NCBI RefSeq assembly: GCF_900107625.1
Contig: NZ_FNQK01000003.1
Location: forward strand, 62,001-126,000
Origin: Bizionia paragorgiae
GTDB lineage: Bacteria; Bacteroidota; Bacteroidia; Flavobacteriales; Flavobacteriaceae
Reading direction: 5' to 3'
Length of the DNA stretch: 64,000 nt
Positions 1 to 10,700 of the stretch are shown here, one piece after another. Positions within the stretch are counted from its first letter, which is position 1, and every line of letters begins with the position of its first letter. Under the pieces are notes generated by a model. It was not told the DNA's origin. It worked only from the letters and a program-made list of their open reading frames with translations, and did no database searches. A program made the translations under genes and the position numbers.

Positions 1-156
1 TCATTTAAAAGAGAACATATAGATGTTTTAGCAAAAATTTTTAAGCAACCAAAAAAAGATTTACTTACGATGTGGTTAGCAGATAAAATTTTGAAAACAG
101 CTAAAAGTGAGAAGTTTACAAAAGAAGCTTTAAGGCTTGCAATCGATAATGTATAA
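1..156 (+). CDS. XRE-family regulator, C-terminal fragment (5' end outside window)
   Basis: An open frame runs from the window edge for 51 codons to a TAA at 154-156. The residues KREHIDVLAKIF and DLLTMWLADKIL resemble the end of a Cro/C1-type helix-turn-helix domain and the helix that follows it in Bacteroidetes XRE regulators. The gene ends 17 bp before the large helicase gene and shares its strand, so it probably heads or controls the defence operon, as controller proteins of restriction-modification systems do. The DNA-binding helices are outside the window, so the family call rests on a short tail. Confidence 0.5.
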   Translation, partial: SFKREHIDVLAKIFKQPKKDLLTMWLADKILKTAKSEKFTKEALRLAIDNV

Positions 157-173
157 AGATTAGATATAATAAT

Positions 174-3014
174 TTGAGCAACGATACTTTAACCAACCAA
201 AGCCTTAATGTTACACCTGGAATAAGGATTAACTTAAGAGGAGAAGATTTTATAGTTACCAACAGAGAACGCGATATTATTGATGTCGAAGGTATTTCTG
301 AATTGGTGTATGGTCAAAGTTTTCAATTTGATTTACGATTAGAAAACTACCGAGTAATACAACCAGAAGAAACCGAGCTTCAAGCAGACAATTCTACTCA
401 TTATAGACAAACCAAGCTATTTCTTGAAACAATATTCAGAAACTCTTCGCATTATTCTGAACATATTGAGATAGCACATAAAGCGGCAATAAGAGGTGCT
501 AATTATCAATTCGAATCTACTATAAAGGCACTTTCATTGCCACAACCAAAAATCCTCATTGCAGATGCTGTTGGGCTTGGTAAAACTGTTCAAGTTGGCA
601 TTTTTTTAGCCGAATTAATCAGACGTGGAAAAGGAAAGAAAGTTCTAGTAGTAACACCAAAATCTATCCTTGCTCAATTTCAGCAGGAGATATGGGCTCG
701 TTTCGCAATTCCATTAGTAAGATTAGATAGTCAGGGAATAGCAAGAATTAAAACAGAAATACCATCAAATAAAAATCCATTCGATTACTATGATAAGGTT
801 ATCGTATCTATCGATACGTTGAAAAATAATGCAAAATTTAGACACTATTTAGAAAAAGTAAAATGGGATATTGTAGCAATAGATGAATGCCATACAGTTG
901 CCAATGTTGCATCTCAGAGAGGTGGATTAGCAAAATTTTTATCAGAGAGGACGCAAGCAATGGTTTTGACATCTGCGACACCTCACAACGGTAAACGCGA
1001 GAATTTTGCCAATTTAATAAGTATGTTAGACCCTACGGCAATACCTTATGATGGTGAGTTTACAAAAGAAGATATTCAGCCCTTATATGTTCGTAGGTTT
1101 AAAAAAGATATTGAAGATGAAGTTGGTGATGCTTTTAGAGATAGGATAACAAGTAAAATAGATTGTCCTTTAAATCCTGATGAAGAAGAAGCTTTACGAA
1201 TTATACAAGAATTTAAAGCTGTCGCACAGGAAGAAAGTGCTGGGAATTCTACATTCGGAGCATTACTTTTTTCCATTGGTTTATTCAAGGCATATATGTC
1301 TTCGCCGAAAGCGTGTTTGGAAACAGTAATTAAAAGAATAGATAAAGCGATTGATGAAGATGGTGTAATTGAACATCTTGAAGAGCTGAAAAGCGTTCTC
1401 GAAAAAATTGTGGCTCAAAAAAGTGATTCTAAATATAACCAGTTGCTCTTTAAACTTGACCAAATGGGTTGGAAAGGGAAAAAGAATGATGAGCGTATAA
1501 TCATTTTTGCAGAGCGTAGAGCTACATTAAATGAATTGGAAAAGAATCTGAAAGAAGATTTCAAGCTAAACGATAACGCAGTAGTTCAATTTAACGGAAG
1601 TCTCACAGATACGCAACAGCAAGATATCCTAGAAGATTTCTCTAAAGAAGATAGTACCATTAGGCTTTTTCTTGCTTCTGATGCTGGAAGTCAAGGCGTA
1701 AATCTTCATTACTTCTGTAATCAAATGTTTAATTACGATATTCCTTGGTCAATTATAACTTTAGATCAAAGGAATGGTCGGATAGATCGTTTTGGTCAAA
1801 CCAAAACACCATTCATCTATTACCTTATTGCTGAATCTCAAAGTGAAGATGTTCAAGGAGATATTAGAATTGTAGAGCGTTTAAAAGAAAAGGAAGAAGA
1901 AGTACATAAAAGTTTAGGAGATGCTGGGAGTGTTATGGGCTTTTATGACCAACAGCAAGAATCTAAATTAGTAGAAAAAGCTATTGCCAATAATGACCCG
2001 TCAATTCTTGATTCCAATGAAGAAAATACGGTGGACGATGATTGGTTAAGTGCATTGACTGAAGATTCATCGGCTACTAAAGCTCAAATGAAAATTGACG
2101 AAGGTTTTGCTTCGTTTTATGAAGATGATTTTAGTTATTATGCTTCGCTTATTGATGAATTAAAATCGAAAGATGATAGGCTCATCCCTTTAATTAACAT
2201 AGATAATGCCGACAAAGTTTTGGAGATTGAACAATTTGAAGAGCTTTCATCTAAAGGTGTTTTGTACGATATGCCTAAAGAAGCTTTTCCAAAACCAAAT
2301 CAAACATTCAATCTTACTACAAATGTGGATTTCGTTGAAAATGCAATTATTCAGGCGCGAAAGAAACAAAATGAATGGCCAAACTTTCAATTATTATACG
2401 ACCTTAATCCTATTGCTAAATGGATGCAATACAAGTTGCTTGGACAAATAGATCGTGGGAAAGCTTTAGTCGCTAGACTAAGAGAGCCACTACCTAAAAA
2501 TACAGCTTGGTTTGTCTTTCAAGGAATAACATCTAATCAGCAAGGAAAACCTATTTTTTCAAAAACCTATGTGGTTGGAAAATCATTTGACGGATCTAGT
2601 GTAGGAAATTTGGAAGATTTTGAAGAATTTCTTAATCAATACCGTCTTAAGGACACATTACCTGAACTTGAAACTTCAGAAAAACAACTTCAAAAAATTA
2701 AGGAGTTACTTCCAGAAGCGGTAAAAAGTGCAAAGCAGATTTATGATTTAAAGATTCAAGGCGACCTTGAAGATGAAATGGAAGATAAATTAGAACGCTA
2801 TCAAAAGAAACTAAATGATTGGCTAAGCGCATCCGAGCGACAAATGGAAATTAAGTTTGGCGATGAAAAAAATGGAGGAGGCTCTTTCTATAAAAAGAAA
2901 AGACAGAGTGAAGTAAATTATGTGAAAAATCAAATGGATGCATTCTACAATGAATACTTCCAATTAGAAAATGAACCCTTCCTAAGAGTATTAGCGGTTT
3001 TTTATAATGGGTAA
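174..3014 (+). CDS. SNF2/RapA-type DEAD-box helicase, DrmD-like
   Basis: A superfamily 2 DNA translocase of 946 aa. Walker A is DAVGLGKT (residues 131-138), Walker B is DECH (237-240), motif III is SATP (267-270), and the C-terminal RecA lobe has the SNF2-type motif VI QRNGRIDRFGQT (about 533-544). Residues after about 600 are charged and mostly helical with no recognised domain. The start is a TTG; there is no in-frame ATG upstream. In class 1 DISARM a SNF2 helicase (DrmD) is encoded directly before a giant adenine methylase (DrmMI), which is the order seen here with a 6-bp gap. It is probably a DNA translocase working with the methylase or restriction machinery. Family assignment is secure; DrmD identity is inferred from size and context. 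Confidence 0.85.
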   Translation: MSNDTLTNQSLNVTPGIRINLRGEDFIVTNRERDIIDVEGISELVYGQSFQFDLRLENYRVIQPEETELQADNSTHYRQTKLFLETIFRNSSHYSEHIEIAHKAAIRGANYQFESTIKALSLPQPKILIADAVGLGKTVQVGIFLAELIRRGKGKKVLVVTPKSILAQFQQEIWARFAIPLVRLDSQGIARIKTEIPSNKNPFDYYDKVIVSIDTLKNNAKFRHYLEKVKWDIVAIDECHTVANVASQRGGLAKFLSERTQAMVLTSATPHNGKRENFANLISMLDPTAIPYDGEFTKEDIQPLYVRRFKKDIEDEVGDAFRDRITSKIDCPLNPDEEEALRIIQEFKAVAQEESAGNSTFGALLFSIGLFKAYMSSPKACLETVIKRIDKAIDEDGVIEHLEELKSVLEKIVAQKSDSKYNQLLFKLDQMGWKGKKNDERIIIFAERRATLNELEKNLKEDFKLNDNAVVQFNGSLTDTQQQDILEDFSKEDSTIRLFLASDAGSQGVNLHYFCNQMFNYDIPWSIITLDQRNGRIDRFGQTKTPFIYYLIAESQSEDVQGDIRIVERLKEKEEEVHKSLGDAGSVMGFYDQQQESKLVEKAIANNDPSILDSNEENTVDDDWLSALTEDSSATKAQMKIDEGFASFYEDDFSYYASLIDELKSKDDRLIPLINIDNADKVLEIEQFEELSSKGVLYDMPKEAFPKPNQTFNLTTNVDFVENAIIQARKKQNEWPNFQLLYDLNPIAKWMQYKLLGQIDRGKALVARLREPLPKNTAWFVFQGITSNQQGKPIFSKTYVVGKSFDGSSVGNLEDFEEFLNQYRLKDTLPELETSEKQLQKIKELLPEAVKSAKQIYDLKIQGDLEDEMEDKLERYQKKLNDWLSASERQMEIKFGDEKNGGGSFYKKKRQSEVNYVKNQMDAFYNEYFQLENEPFLRVLAVFYNG

Positions 3015-3020
3015 TTAAGA

Positions 3021-6000
3021 ATGATAGAATTTTTAGAAAATATAGGCGATTACTTTTCTCAACATTTCTTTGATGAAGATTTTCCAAAGAAAGTGTTTGA
3101 TAAGTCTGGCTATGGGACTGAGCATATAAAAGAGTTTACAAGCAAGATCGCCCCAATTAGTGAAAAGTATTATAAGTTTAAGAATGATTATCTAAATCTA
3201 AGAAGAACAAAAGATAAAGTGCTTCGCACGCACCAGTTCCATACAGAACTATTAGAAGCTTTAGGTTATATTAATGGCGTTAGAGCCTATGATGAACCTG
3301 TAGTAATGGACGATAATAAAATTATTCCTGTTCGCTATCGTTTCAATAAAAATGACAAGCCATATCTGTACATAATGGAAATGCAGCCTATGATACAAGT
3401 GGGCGATGTAGATGCAGATGGTTTATATGAGCAGAGTTATATTAAAGACGATTGGGAAAAAGTGCTTCCAAATTCTTGGGATGGTTTTGATATAAGACCA
3501 GAAGTAATTAAAGAGGCGTTATCCGAACTATTTTTACTTCCCGAAGAAGAACGTCCAGTTTATCTAATTATGCTTGCTGGTCCAAAAATATTTTTAATAC
3601 AGTACGAGAAATGGAAGTTTGATAGCTATTTACTCTTTGATTTAGAAGAGTTATTTACAGTCACAAAAACAGCATCCAATAGAAATTTGCTCGCGTTATT
3701 TTATGCTTTACTAGCAAAAAAACAATTCATTTCTGAAACCGAAAGTATTTTAACTAGTTTAGAGGAAGATGCCCATAAAGCAAGTTATGGCGTAACAGTT
3801 ACTTTAAAAAGTGCGGTTATCTATGCTGTAGAAGCATTGGCAAATGAAGCTATTGAATACAGATTAAAAAATGCAGCTACGCAAGATGACAAACGTAAAA
3901 TTGTAGAACTGCGTAACAGCGATAATTTTGCTAGAGAACTAAAGGACGAATGTCTAAATTTTGTATACCGTTTACTCTTCCTTTTCTATGCAGAATCTAG
4001 AGAGGATTTAGAGATTTTACCTATGAAAGACAGTACCTATCAAAAAGGCTACAGTCTTGAAATGCTTCGTGATTTGGAAATGGTAGCATTAACGACAGAA
4101 TCTTCTAGGAACGGGTATTTCTTTTCCAAAAGCTTATGGAAACTTTTTGATTTCCTGCATACAGGTTCCAATTTAAAAAATGGATTCCAAATGCGACCTT
4201 TAGATTCCCCTTTGTTTGATAATGATGCGCTTATACATCTACAGGGAATTCAATTTAGCAACAAAGTACTGCAAGAAATTATGGTTCGCTTATCGCTTTC
4301 CGAAAGGACAAAAAATAAAGGTCGTGGCAGAATATCGTATTCTAATCTAGGGATTAACCAATTGGGTAGCGTATATGAAAGTTTGCTATCCTATTCTGGT
4401 TTCTTTGCAAGAGAAGACTTAATTGAAGTTAAAAGTGCTAAAGATAAAAATGGAAGTGACGGTACATTTTTAGTGCCAAAATCAAGACGAGATGATTTTA
4501 AAGAAGCTGAAATTTTAAAAGATAGTGAGCACCTAGAACAAGATGTAGTTATACCAAAAGGACAATTTGTATATCGATTAAATGGTAGAGACCGTAAAAA
4601 CTCAGCATCGTATTATACGCCCGAAGTTTTAACGCAGTGTACCGTAAAATATACACTTAAAGGCATTATTGAAAAACTCAAAGAACAACAAGCGATTGTT
4701 GACGGAAAGCTGACAGGAACAAACTGTGCAGATGAAATCTTAAAACTTAAAATACTAGAGCCTGCTATGGGTGCGGCGGCATTTCATAACGAGGTAATTA
4801 ACCAACTTGCTGTTGCATATTTAGAGTTAAAGGAAAATGAAGAACAAGCAGCTGGCCGTAAACGTATTACGCCAGGGGTTTATAAAGATGAATTACAGAA
4901 AGTAAAGGCTTTTATCGCTGCAAATAATGTGTATGGTGTAGATTTAAACCCAACAGCGGTAGAGCTTGGCAAACTATCACTATGGCTTAACTGTATGCAC
5001 AAAAATATGGAAACCCCATTTTTTGCACACCGTCTTGGTGCTGGTAATGCAGTTGTGGGCGCTTGGCTAAAAGTTTATAACGAAAAGGATTGCTCAGTAG
5101 AATACCCGAAAACCGCATCCGGTGCTATTGCTAAAAAACCATTGCCAAAACCTTGGTGGGACAAAGCACCTAAGCGTGTATTGTGGAAGAAAGATGGTAC
5201 GCTTTCGCGAAAGCAAAATCAAATATATCACTTCTTATTAGCAGATGATAATATGGTGCCAAGCTATGGCATTAAATTATTGAAGGAAGAATTAACGGAT
5301 GTTGAATTAAGTGCTTTTAAAGATTGGAGAAACGAATTTAAACAACCCTTAACCAGTGTTGAAATTACAAGGCTACAAAAGATAAGTAGTGTCATTGATT
5401 ATTTACTAGAAGAGCATTACAAACAGCAAAAAGGAGTAATTGCAGATACGTCTTCTGTGTACCAAGTGTATGGACAACCTAATCCACAAATTAAGGCAAA
5501 AGGCTATGACGAAAAAGAGCGACTAGCCGAATCTCGTAAAGACCGTTCTGCGCCATATTATAAGTTAAAACTGGTGTTGGACTATTGGTGTAGCCTTTGG
5601 TTTTGGGATGTGCGAGATGTACGCTTATTACCTAACAGAACCGAGTGGTACAATGAGATTGAATCTATATTACAGATAGACAGTAACGAGCTTACCGTTG
5701 ATGGTACAGCGCAAAGTATTAAAGACCAAATACGCAAAAAAACCAAAGCAGGTACTTTGTTTGACGATGATGCCCGCATAAAATACGTAGAAGCCCTAGC
5801 AAAACAACACCGCTTTTTCCATAACGAAATTGAATTTATAGAAGTATTTAAAGAACGTGGTGGTTTTGACGTCATTGTCGGGAATCCACCTTGGGTAAAA
5901 GTTACTTTTGAAGAGGCGGAACTAATGAGTGAGAAATATCCTGAAATTATTATTCGTAAAGAGAAGGCGCCAGTAATTTCAAAAAGACGTCCAAAATATC

Positions 6001-7781
6001 TATCAGATGAAAATTTGAAAGAAGAGTATCTAAAAGAATTTATTGGTTCTGATTCTTCCGCTAAATTTATGAACGCTAAACAAAATTATGCTTTACTAAA
6101 AGGCCAACAAACGGATTTGTATAGATCAATAATTAATAACACTTTGGCTATTGCTTCTAATCTAGGATATGTTGGTTTAGTGCATCCTGAATCTGTATAT
6201 GATGATCCTAATGGTCAACCTTTAAGGAAAGAATTATATCAAAGGTTAGTTTATCATTTTCAATTTAAAAACGAATTAAATTTATTTGATATTGACCATC
6301 ATAATATTTATAGTTTAAATATTTATGCAGGGAGTAAAAGTGAACCTAATTTTTATTCTATCAATAATTTATTCCATCCAAGCACTATTGATAATAGCTT
6401 TAATCATTCTGGTAATGGATTGCCTGGTGGATTTAAAAAGCAAGATGAGAACGGTAAATTTATTTGGAACACAGATCCTCATAAAAGTAGAATTATTCAA
6501 TTCAATAAAGAAAGTCTCAGCATATTAGCAAAAACCTTTGAGGACTCTGATAATTGGCAAGTTGCTAAATTAGTTTCAATTCACTCAAATGAAATACTTT
6601 CGGTTCTAAAAAAGTTAAGCACATTTACTAATAAACTTTATAATTATAAAAAGAAGACTGTAGAAGGTTGGCACGAAACTAATGATATTGGAAAGTGGGT
6701 AGAGAGAACTACCAAATGGGCTAGCTACAATGATTATGAATTAATCTTTAATGGACCTCATTTTTTTGTTGCAAATCCATTTTATAAAACCCCCAGAGAA
6801 ATTTGTGAAAAAAATCAGGATTTTGATAATATCTATACAACAGAATTAACAAGAGATTATATTCCTCGGACTAATTATGTGCCAAATACAAATATTGAAG
6901 ACTTCAGAAATGCTACAAAAGGGTTAGATGACAAAAATGTTTGGATTGATGATTACAAGGTAGCAATGAGTAAAATGATAAGTCTAACTGGAGAGCGATC
7001 GCTTCAAGCAGCAATTATTCCACCTAAAGTTTCTCACGTAAATGGAGTGGTTTCTACGATTTTTGAGAGGCACATAGATTTAGTTGAATTTGCAGGTCTT
7101 TGTAGCTCATTAGTTTTAGATTTTTATGTAAAATCGATTGGTGCAGCTAATTTGACAGAAGGAAAATTAAAATTTTTCCCATTGGGTGTAAATGAAAAGT
7201 TTAAAAACGAATTGTTAGCAAGGACACTTTTATTAAACTGTTTGACAGAAACGTATTCGAGCTTATGGGAAGAGTTATTTTCTCTAGGTTTCAAAGAATT
7301 GATATGGTCAAAACAGGATGAGCGATTAAGCAATTTTTCAGAATTAAAAAAAGAATGGTCTATTGAAACACCATTGAGAAATTTCTTTGAGCGAAGACAG
7401 ACCTTGGTTGAAATTGATGTTATAACGGCAATGGCATTTGGATTGAATCTTAAAGAATTGATTCTTATTTACGAAATTCAGTTTCCCGTGCTTCAGAGTT
7501 ATGAAGATGATACATATTATGATATTACTGGTAATATTATTTATACGAATAATCATCAAGGACTTAAAGGAGTAGGTTTAGATAGAGGAGATTGGAATTC
7601 TATAGCCGCAATGAAAGCAGGCGAAACCTACGAACATACCATTGAAAAAAGCGAATTGTATCAAGGAAAAAAGGTAAACTACTATGCACCATTTGCTAAA
7701 TGCGACCGCGTAGAAGATTATAAAACGGCTTGGACTCATTTTGAAAAAGTATTTAACGATAAAAAAGAACAGGAAGTCTAA
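3021..7781 (+). CDS. Giant N6-adenine DNA methyltransferase, DrmMI/Eco57I-like
   Basis: A 1586-aa class I DNA methylase. The entry motif ASYYTPEVL lies near residue 529, the SAM-binding motif I is EPAMG (580-584), and the catalytic motif IV is NPPW (955-958) within FDVIVGNPPWVKV. The roughly 370 residues between motifs I and IV form a large insertion, as in PglX, DrmMI and Eco57I-type enzymes. The part after motif IV (about 5,930-7,560) is noticeably more AT-rich and reads like a target-recognition domain. I see no nuclease motif at the N-terminus, so it probably marks host DNA rather than cutting. It lies 6 bp after the helicase gene and 2 bp before the next gene, with no separate specificity subunit nearby. 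Confidence 0.88.
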   Translation: MIEFLENIGDYFSQHFFDEDFPKKVFDKSGYGTEHIKEFTSKIAPISEKYYKFKNDYLNLRRTKDKVLRTHQFHTELLEALGYINGVRAYDEPVVMDDNKIIPVRYRFNKNDKPYLYIMEMQPMIQVGDVDADGLYEQSYIKDDWEKVLPNSWDGFDIRPEVIKEALSELFLLPEEERPVYLIMLAGPKIFLIQYEKWKFDSYLLFDLEELFTVTKTASNRNLLALFYALLAKKQFISETESILTSLEEDAHKASYGVTVTLKSAVIYAVEALANEAIEYRLKNAATQDDKRKIVELRNSDNFARELKDECLNFVYRLLFLFYAESREDLEILPMKDSTYQKGYSLEMLRDLEMVALTTESSRNGYFFSKSLWKLFDFLHTGSNLKNGFQMRPLDSPLFDNDALIHLQGIQFSNKVLQEIMVRLSLSERTKNKGRGRISYSNLGINQLGSVYESLLSYSGFFAREDLIEVKSAKDKNGSDGTFLVPKSRRDDFKEAEILKDSEHLEQDVVIPKGQFVYRLNGRDRKNSASYYTPEVLTQCTVKYTLKGIIEKLKEQQAIVDGKLTGTNCADEILKLKILEPAMGAAAFHNEVINQLAVAYLELKENEEQAAGRKRITPGVYKDELQKVKAFIAANNVYGVDLNPTAVELGKLSLWLNCMHKNMETPFFAHRLGAGNAVVGAWLKVYNEKDCSVEYPKTASGAIAKKPLPKPWWDKAPKRVLWKKDGTLSRKQNQIYHFLLADDNMVPSYGIKLLKEELTDVELSAFKDWRNEFKQPLTSVEITRLQKISSVIDYLLEEHYKQQKGVIADTSSVYQVYGQPNPQIKAKGYDEKERLAESRKDRSAPYYKLKLVLDYWCSLWFWDVRDVRLLPNRTEWYNEIESILQIDSNELTVDGTAQSIKDQIRKKTKAGTLFDDDARIKYVEALAKQHRFFHNEIEFIEVFKERGGFDVIVGNPPWVKVTFEEAELMSEKYPEIIIRKEKAPVISKRRPKYLSDENLKEEYLKEFIGSDSSAKFMNAKQNYALLKGQQTDLYRSIINNTLAIASNLGYVGLVHPESVYDDPNGQPLRKELYQRLVYHFQFKNELNLFDIDHHNIYSLNIYAGSKSEPNFYSINNLFHPSTIDNSFNHSGNGLPGGFKKQDENGKFIWNTDPHKSRIIQFNKESLSILAKTFEDSDNWQVAKLVSIHSNEILSVLKKLSTFTNKLYNYKKKTVEGWHETNDIGKWVERTTKWASYNDYELIFNGPHFFVANPFYKTPREICEKNQDFDNIYTTELTRDYIPRTNYVPNTNIEDFRNATKGLDDKNVWIDDYKVAMSKMISLTGERSLQAAIIPPKVSHVNGVVSTIFERHIDLVEFAGLCSSLVLDFYVKSIGAANLTEGKLKFFPLGVNEKFKNELLARTLLLNCLTETYSSLWEELFSLGFKELIWSKQDERLSNFSELKKEWSIETPLRNFFERRQTLVEIDVITAMAFGLNLKELILIYEIQFPVLQSYEDDTYYDITGNIIYTNNHQGLKGVGLDRGDWNSIAAMKAGETYEHTIEKSELYQGKKVNYYAPFAKCDRVEDYKTAWTHFEKVFNDKKEQEV
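5201..5214. repeat. 14-bp palindrome GCTTTCGCGAAAGC, copy 1
   Basis: A perfect palindrome inside the methylase gene. Identical cores occur at 50,973-50,986 and 53,881-53,894. Confidence 0.75.
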
Positions 7782-7783
7782 CG

Positions 7784-10700
7784 ATGTTGACCAAAGAACA
7801 GACCATATTTGCTAAAGATGTACTCAGACTAATTGAGGAAAATCGTGATACCTATAAACAAGTAAAACGAATTACCGCAGATTATAGATTAGAGAAAGGA
7901 ACAACAGAATCTTACAATGGTAGGCAGATATTAGAGCTGTTACAAAATGCAGATGATGCAAAGACAGACACTGTATTTATTGAACTAAATAGGGAGAATC
8001 AAACCTTATCTATCTCAAACAACGGAGATCCGTTTACTGCCGAAGAAGGAATTGCTTCCTTAATGATTGCAAACACTTCTAGTAAAAAGAGAGAATTTAT
8101 TGGTAATAAAGGTTTGGGCTTCCGTTCTATTCTTAATTGGGTTACCGAAGTAAAAATTAAAACCAAAACCGATAGTGTTGTTTTTTCTCAAGAGATTGCT
8201 AAAAAAGAATTTAATGCGCTTACAGAAGAGGCTCAACGTAAATTAATTACAGACAATGAGGATCATTTAAGCGAAGGAGAAGTGCCTTTCGCTATTCTAG
8301 CAATTCCAAGACTAATTGAAAACAAAGAACCTTCGGCTTACCAAACTACCATTGAATTAAAATACATTAATGGTAACGAAGAAGTAATAGATGGAATTGA
8401 GAGTCAATTAAGTTTATTAGCACCTGAGATATTACTTTTTTTAAATCATATAAAAACCATTGTAGTAAAAGATAGCAAGGGTGTTTTAGATAAAAGTCTT
8501 TCCAAAGTCATAAACGAATCTGAAGCCAAAGTATCCATTAACAATGCTACTTGGAACATTATGGATTCTGGTGATGTTTTGTACAATACAAAAAAAGGAA
8601 AAGAACAATACTACAGATATAAAATAGCTTGGAAAGATGATTTAAGTGATGTAAATTCAAAGTTTTTTACCTACTTTCCTACCCAAGAACGTACACATTT
8701 ACCGTTTTTAATACACGGAACATTTAATCTTGACCCTACTCGAAATCATTTAAATGATAAAAAAGACAACACCCATTTACTATCAGAAATCGCTAAAAGT
8801 ATAGGTGATATTGCTGAGAACAACATTAGAAAAGAGACTAGCGATTGGTCTTCCTATAAATTTCTATCTGTAGAAAGAGAAAATGAAAATGAAATACTTA
8901 CCAATTTTTATAAAACTATAGCAGACTTTAAGAATACTCTAAAGATTTTTCCTTGTGTTGATGGCGGTTATTGTACTTCTAAAGATGCGGTGTTTTACGG
9001 TGATGAGTTTTCTAATTGGGTACTACGTAACAAAGTAGAATCGTTATTTACAGAGCTCGTTATTCCAGAGGATTCAGAGGTAGATTTAAATTATGGTTCT
9101 GAATATTCCGAAGAAGGCTGGCAGGAAATATTAGCTTCAGTTACTGAACTAATATCAAATATTCAAGAACGGGCACTACTAATAAAATTATTGTCAAAAT
9201 CATCTTTTAGCAAAATTCATTCTTCAAAAAATAAAGTGCCATTGCTTATAGATAATACAGGTGTTCCAATACCTGAGTACAACCAGGCATTTATGATGAA
9301 TAGGAAAGATATTGAAAAATATTTCATCCCTGATGATGCTGAAATATCATTTATGTCAGATGATTTGTTCATTGAGTTTACTAAAGCTTTTAAGGAGGAA
9401 ATTGCAGAGATTGAAGAAAAGCGCATAAATAAAGTAAAAGAACATCCTTCAAGGCCATTAAAACAGCTTGTTTCAAGTGTTGTGAACATTGGCTCTAATG
9501 ATATAACAGATGTTATTAGGCATATTGTTGCTATTTCAGAAAATAAAATAAAGGCTATAGAGGATAATGATGATGACAAGTTAAAGATAGTTACTGAAAT
9601 GGTAAAGTCTTTATTTTCGATCTATCAAGTGAATCCTGAAAGAAGAAGTAGTCTTGCTTTGGAAATACCTTTAATAAATCGTGCAAATGAGATTATATAT
9701 GCAAAAAGCCTTTTTTTAGGTTCGGGTTTTGATTCTGGAAAAGTAGCCGCTATAATTTTTGATAAGATATATTCTGATGAGGACTATTTGAGGACAAATG
9801 AATTTTGGTTGTTGGAAGATAAAGGCAAAGGTTATCTTGATAATTTTTTTACTTGGCTTGGGGTCAATAAGATTACAAAAACCAGAAAAGTAAAGGAGAA
9901 TTTAGGTAGATGGGATAACAATGATTATACAAATTACATTTTAGATAAAACTAATGCTACTCGTAAGGATGTATACAAGGACTATACTGTAACTGAAATC
10001 TCAAATTTTGAAACGATTGTCACATTTGATAATTTTTCTATTGAAATTTTAATAGCTTGGTTAATTTCGGATGACACCCTTTTGAAGCAATTAAATTTTG
10101 ATAATAATAATGATGAGTTTATTCACACATTTGATAGGGAGGTCACTCACGCATATGACAAACCTTCCTTTATTTATTATCAATTACAGAATTTATTTCT
10201 TAAAAATCTGAAAACTAAATTTATATCAGATTTAGATTTCGCTACTGAGTTAGGCTATAATAGTATAGATTTTAAAAATCAAGTCTTTAGAGATTTAAAT
10301 ATTGATGAGCATAGGATTCATAACGTATTGAATTTATTAAACATTGGTAAGTCTTTTAATGATTTAGAGGTTGAAGAAGTGTATGGCATTTTACAAGATT
10401 TAGAAGTAATAAAACCTGAAGAAAAATATGCTCGTAAGATCTATAATCTTGCTTTCAATTTTTTTAAGATTAAAAAGGATTATAACTATGCCCACCAAAT
10501 TAAAGACTACAAACTATTAGCAAAGAAGCGTAATAAGAAAGAATACATATCTGTTGACAAAGTATACTACAGTGATAATTCAACTTTGCCTTCAAAAATT
10601 GCTGAAGATTTTTGGGTTTTTGATTTTCCGAAAAGGTCTGGGGAAAGTCAAATCTCGAAATATTTTGGGGTAAAAACATTCAAAGATGTTGATTTACAGA

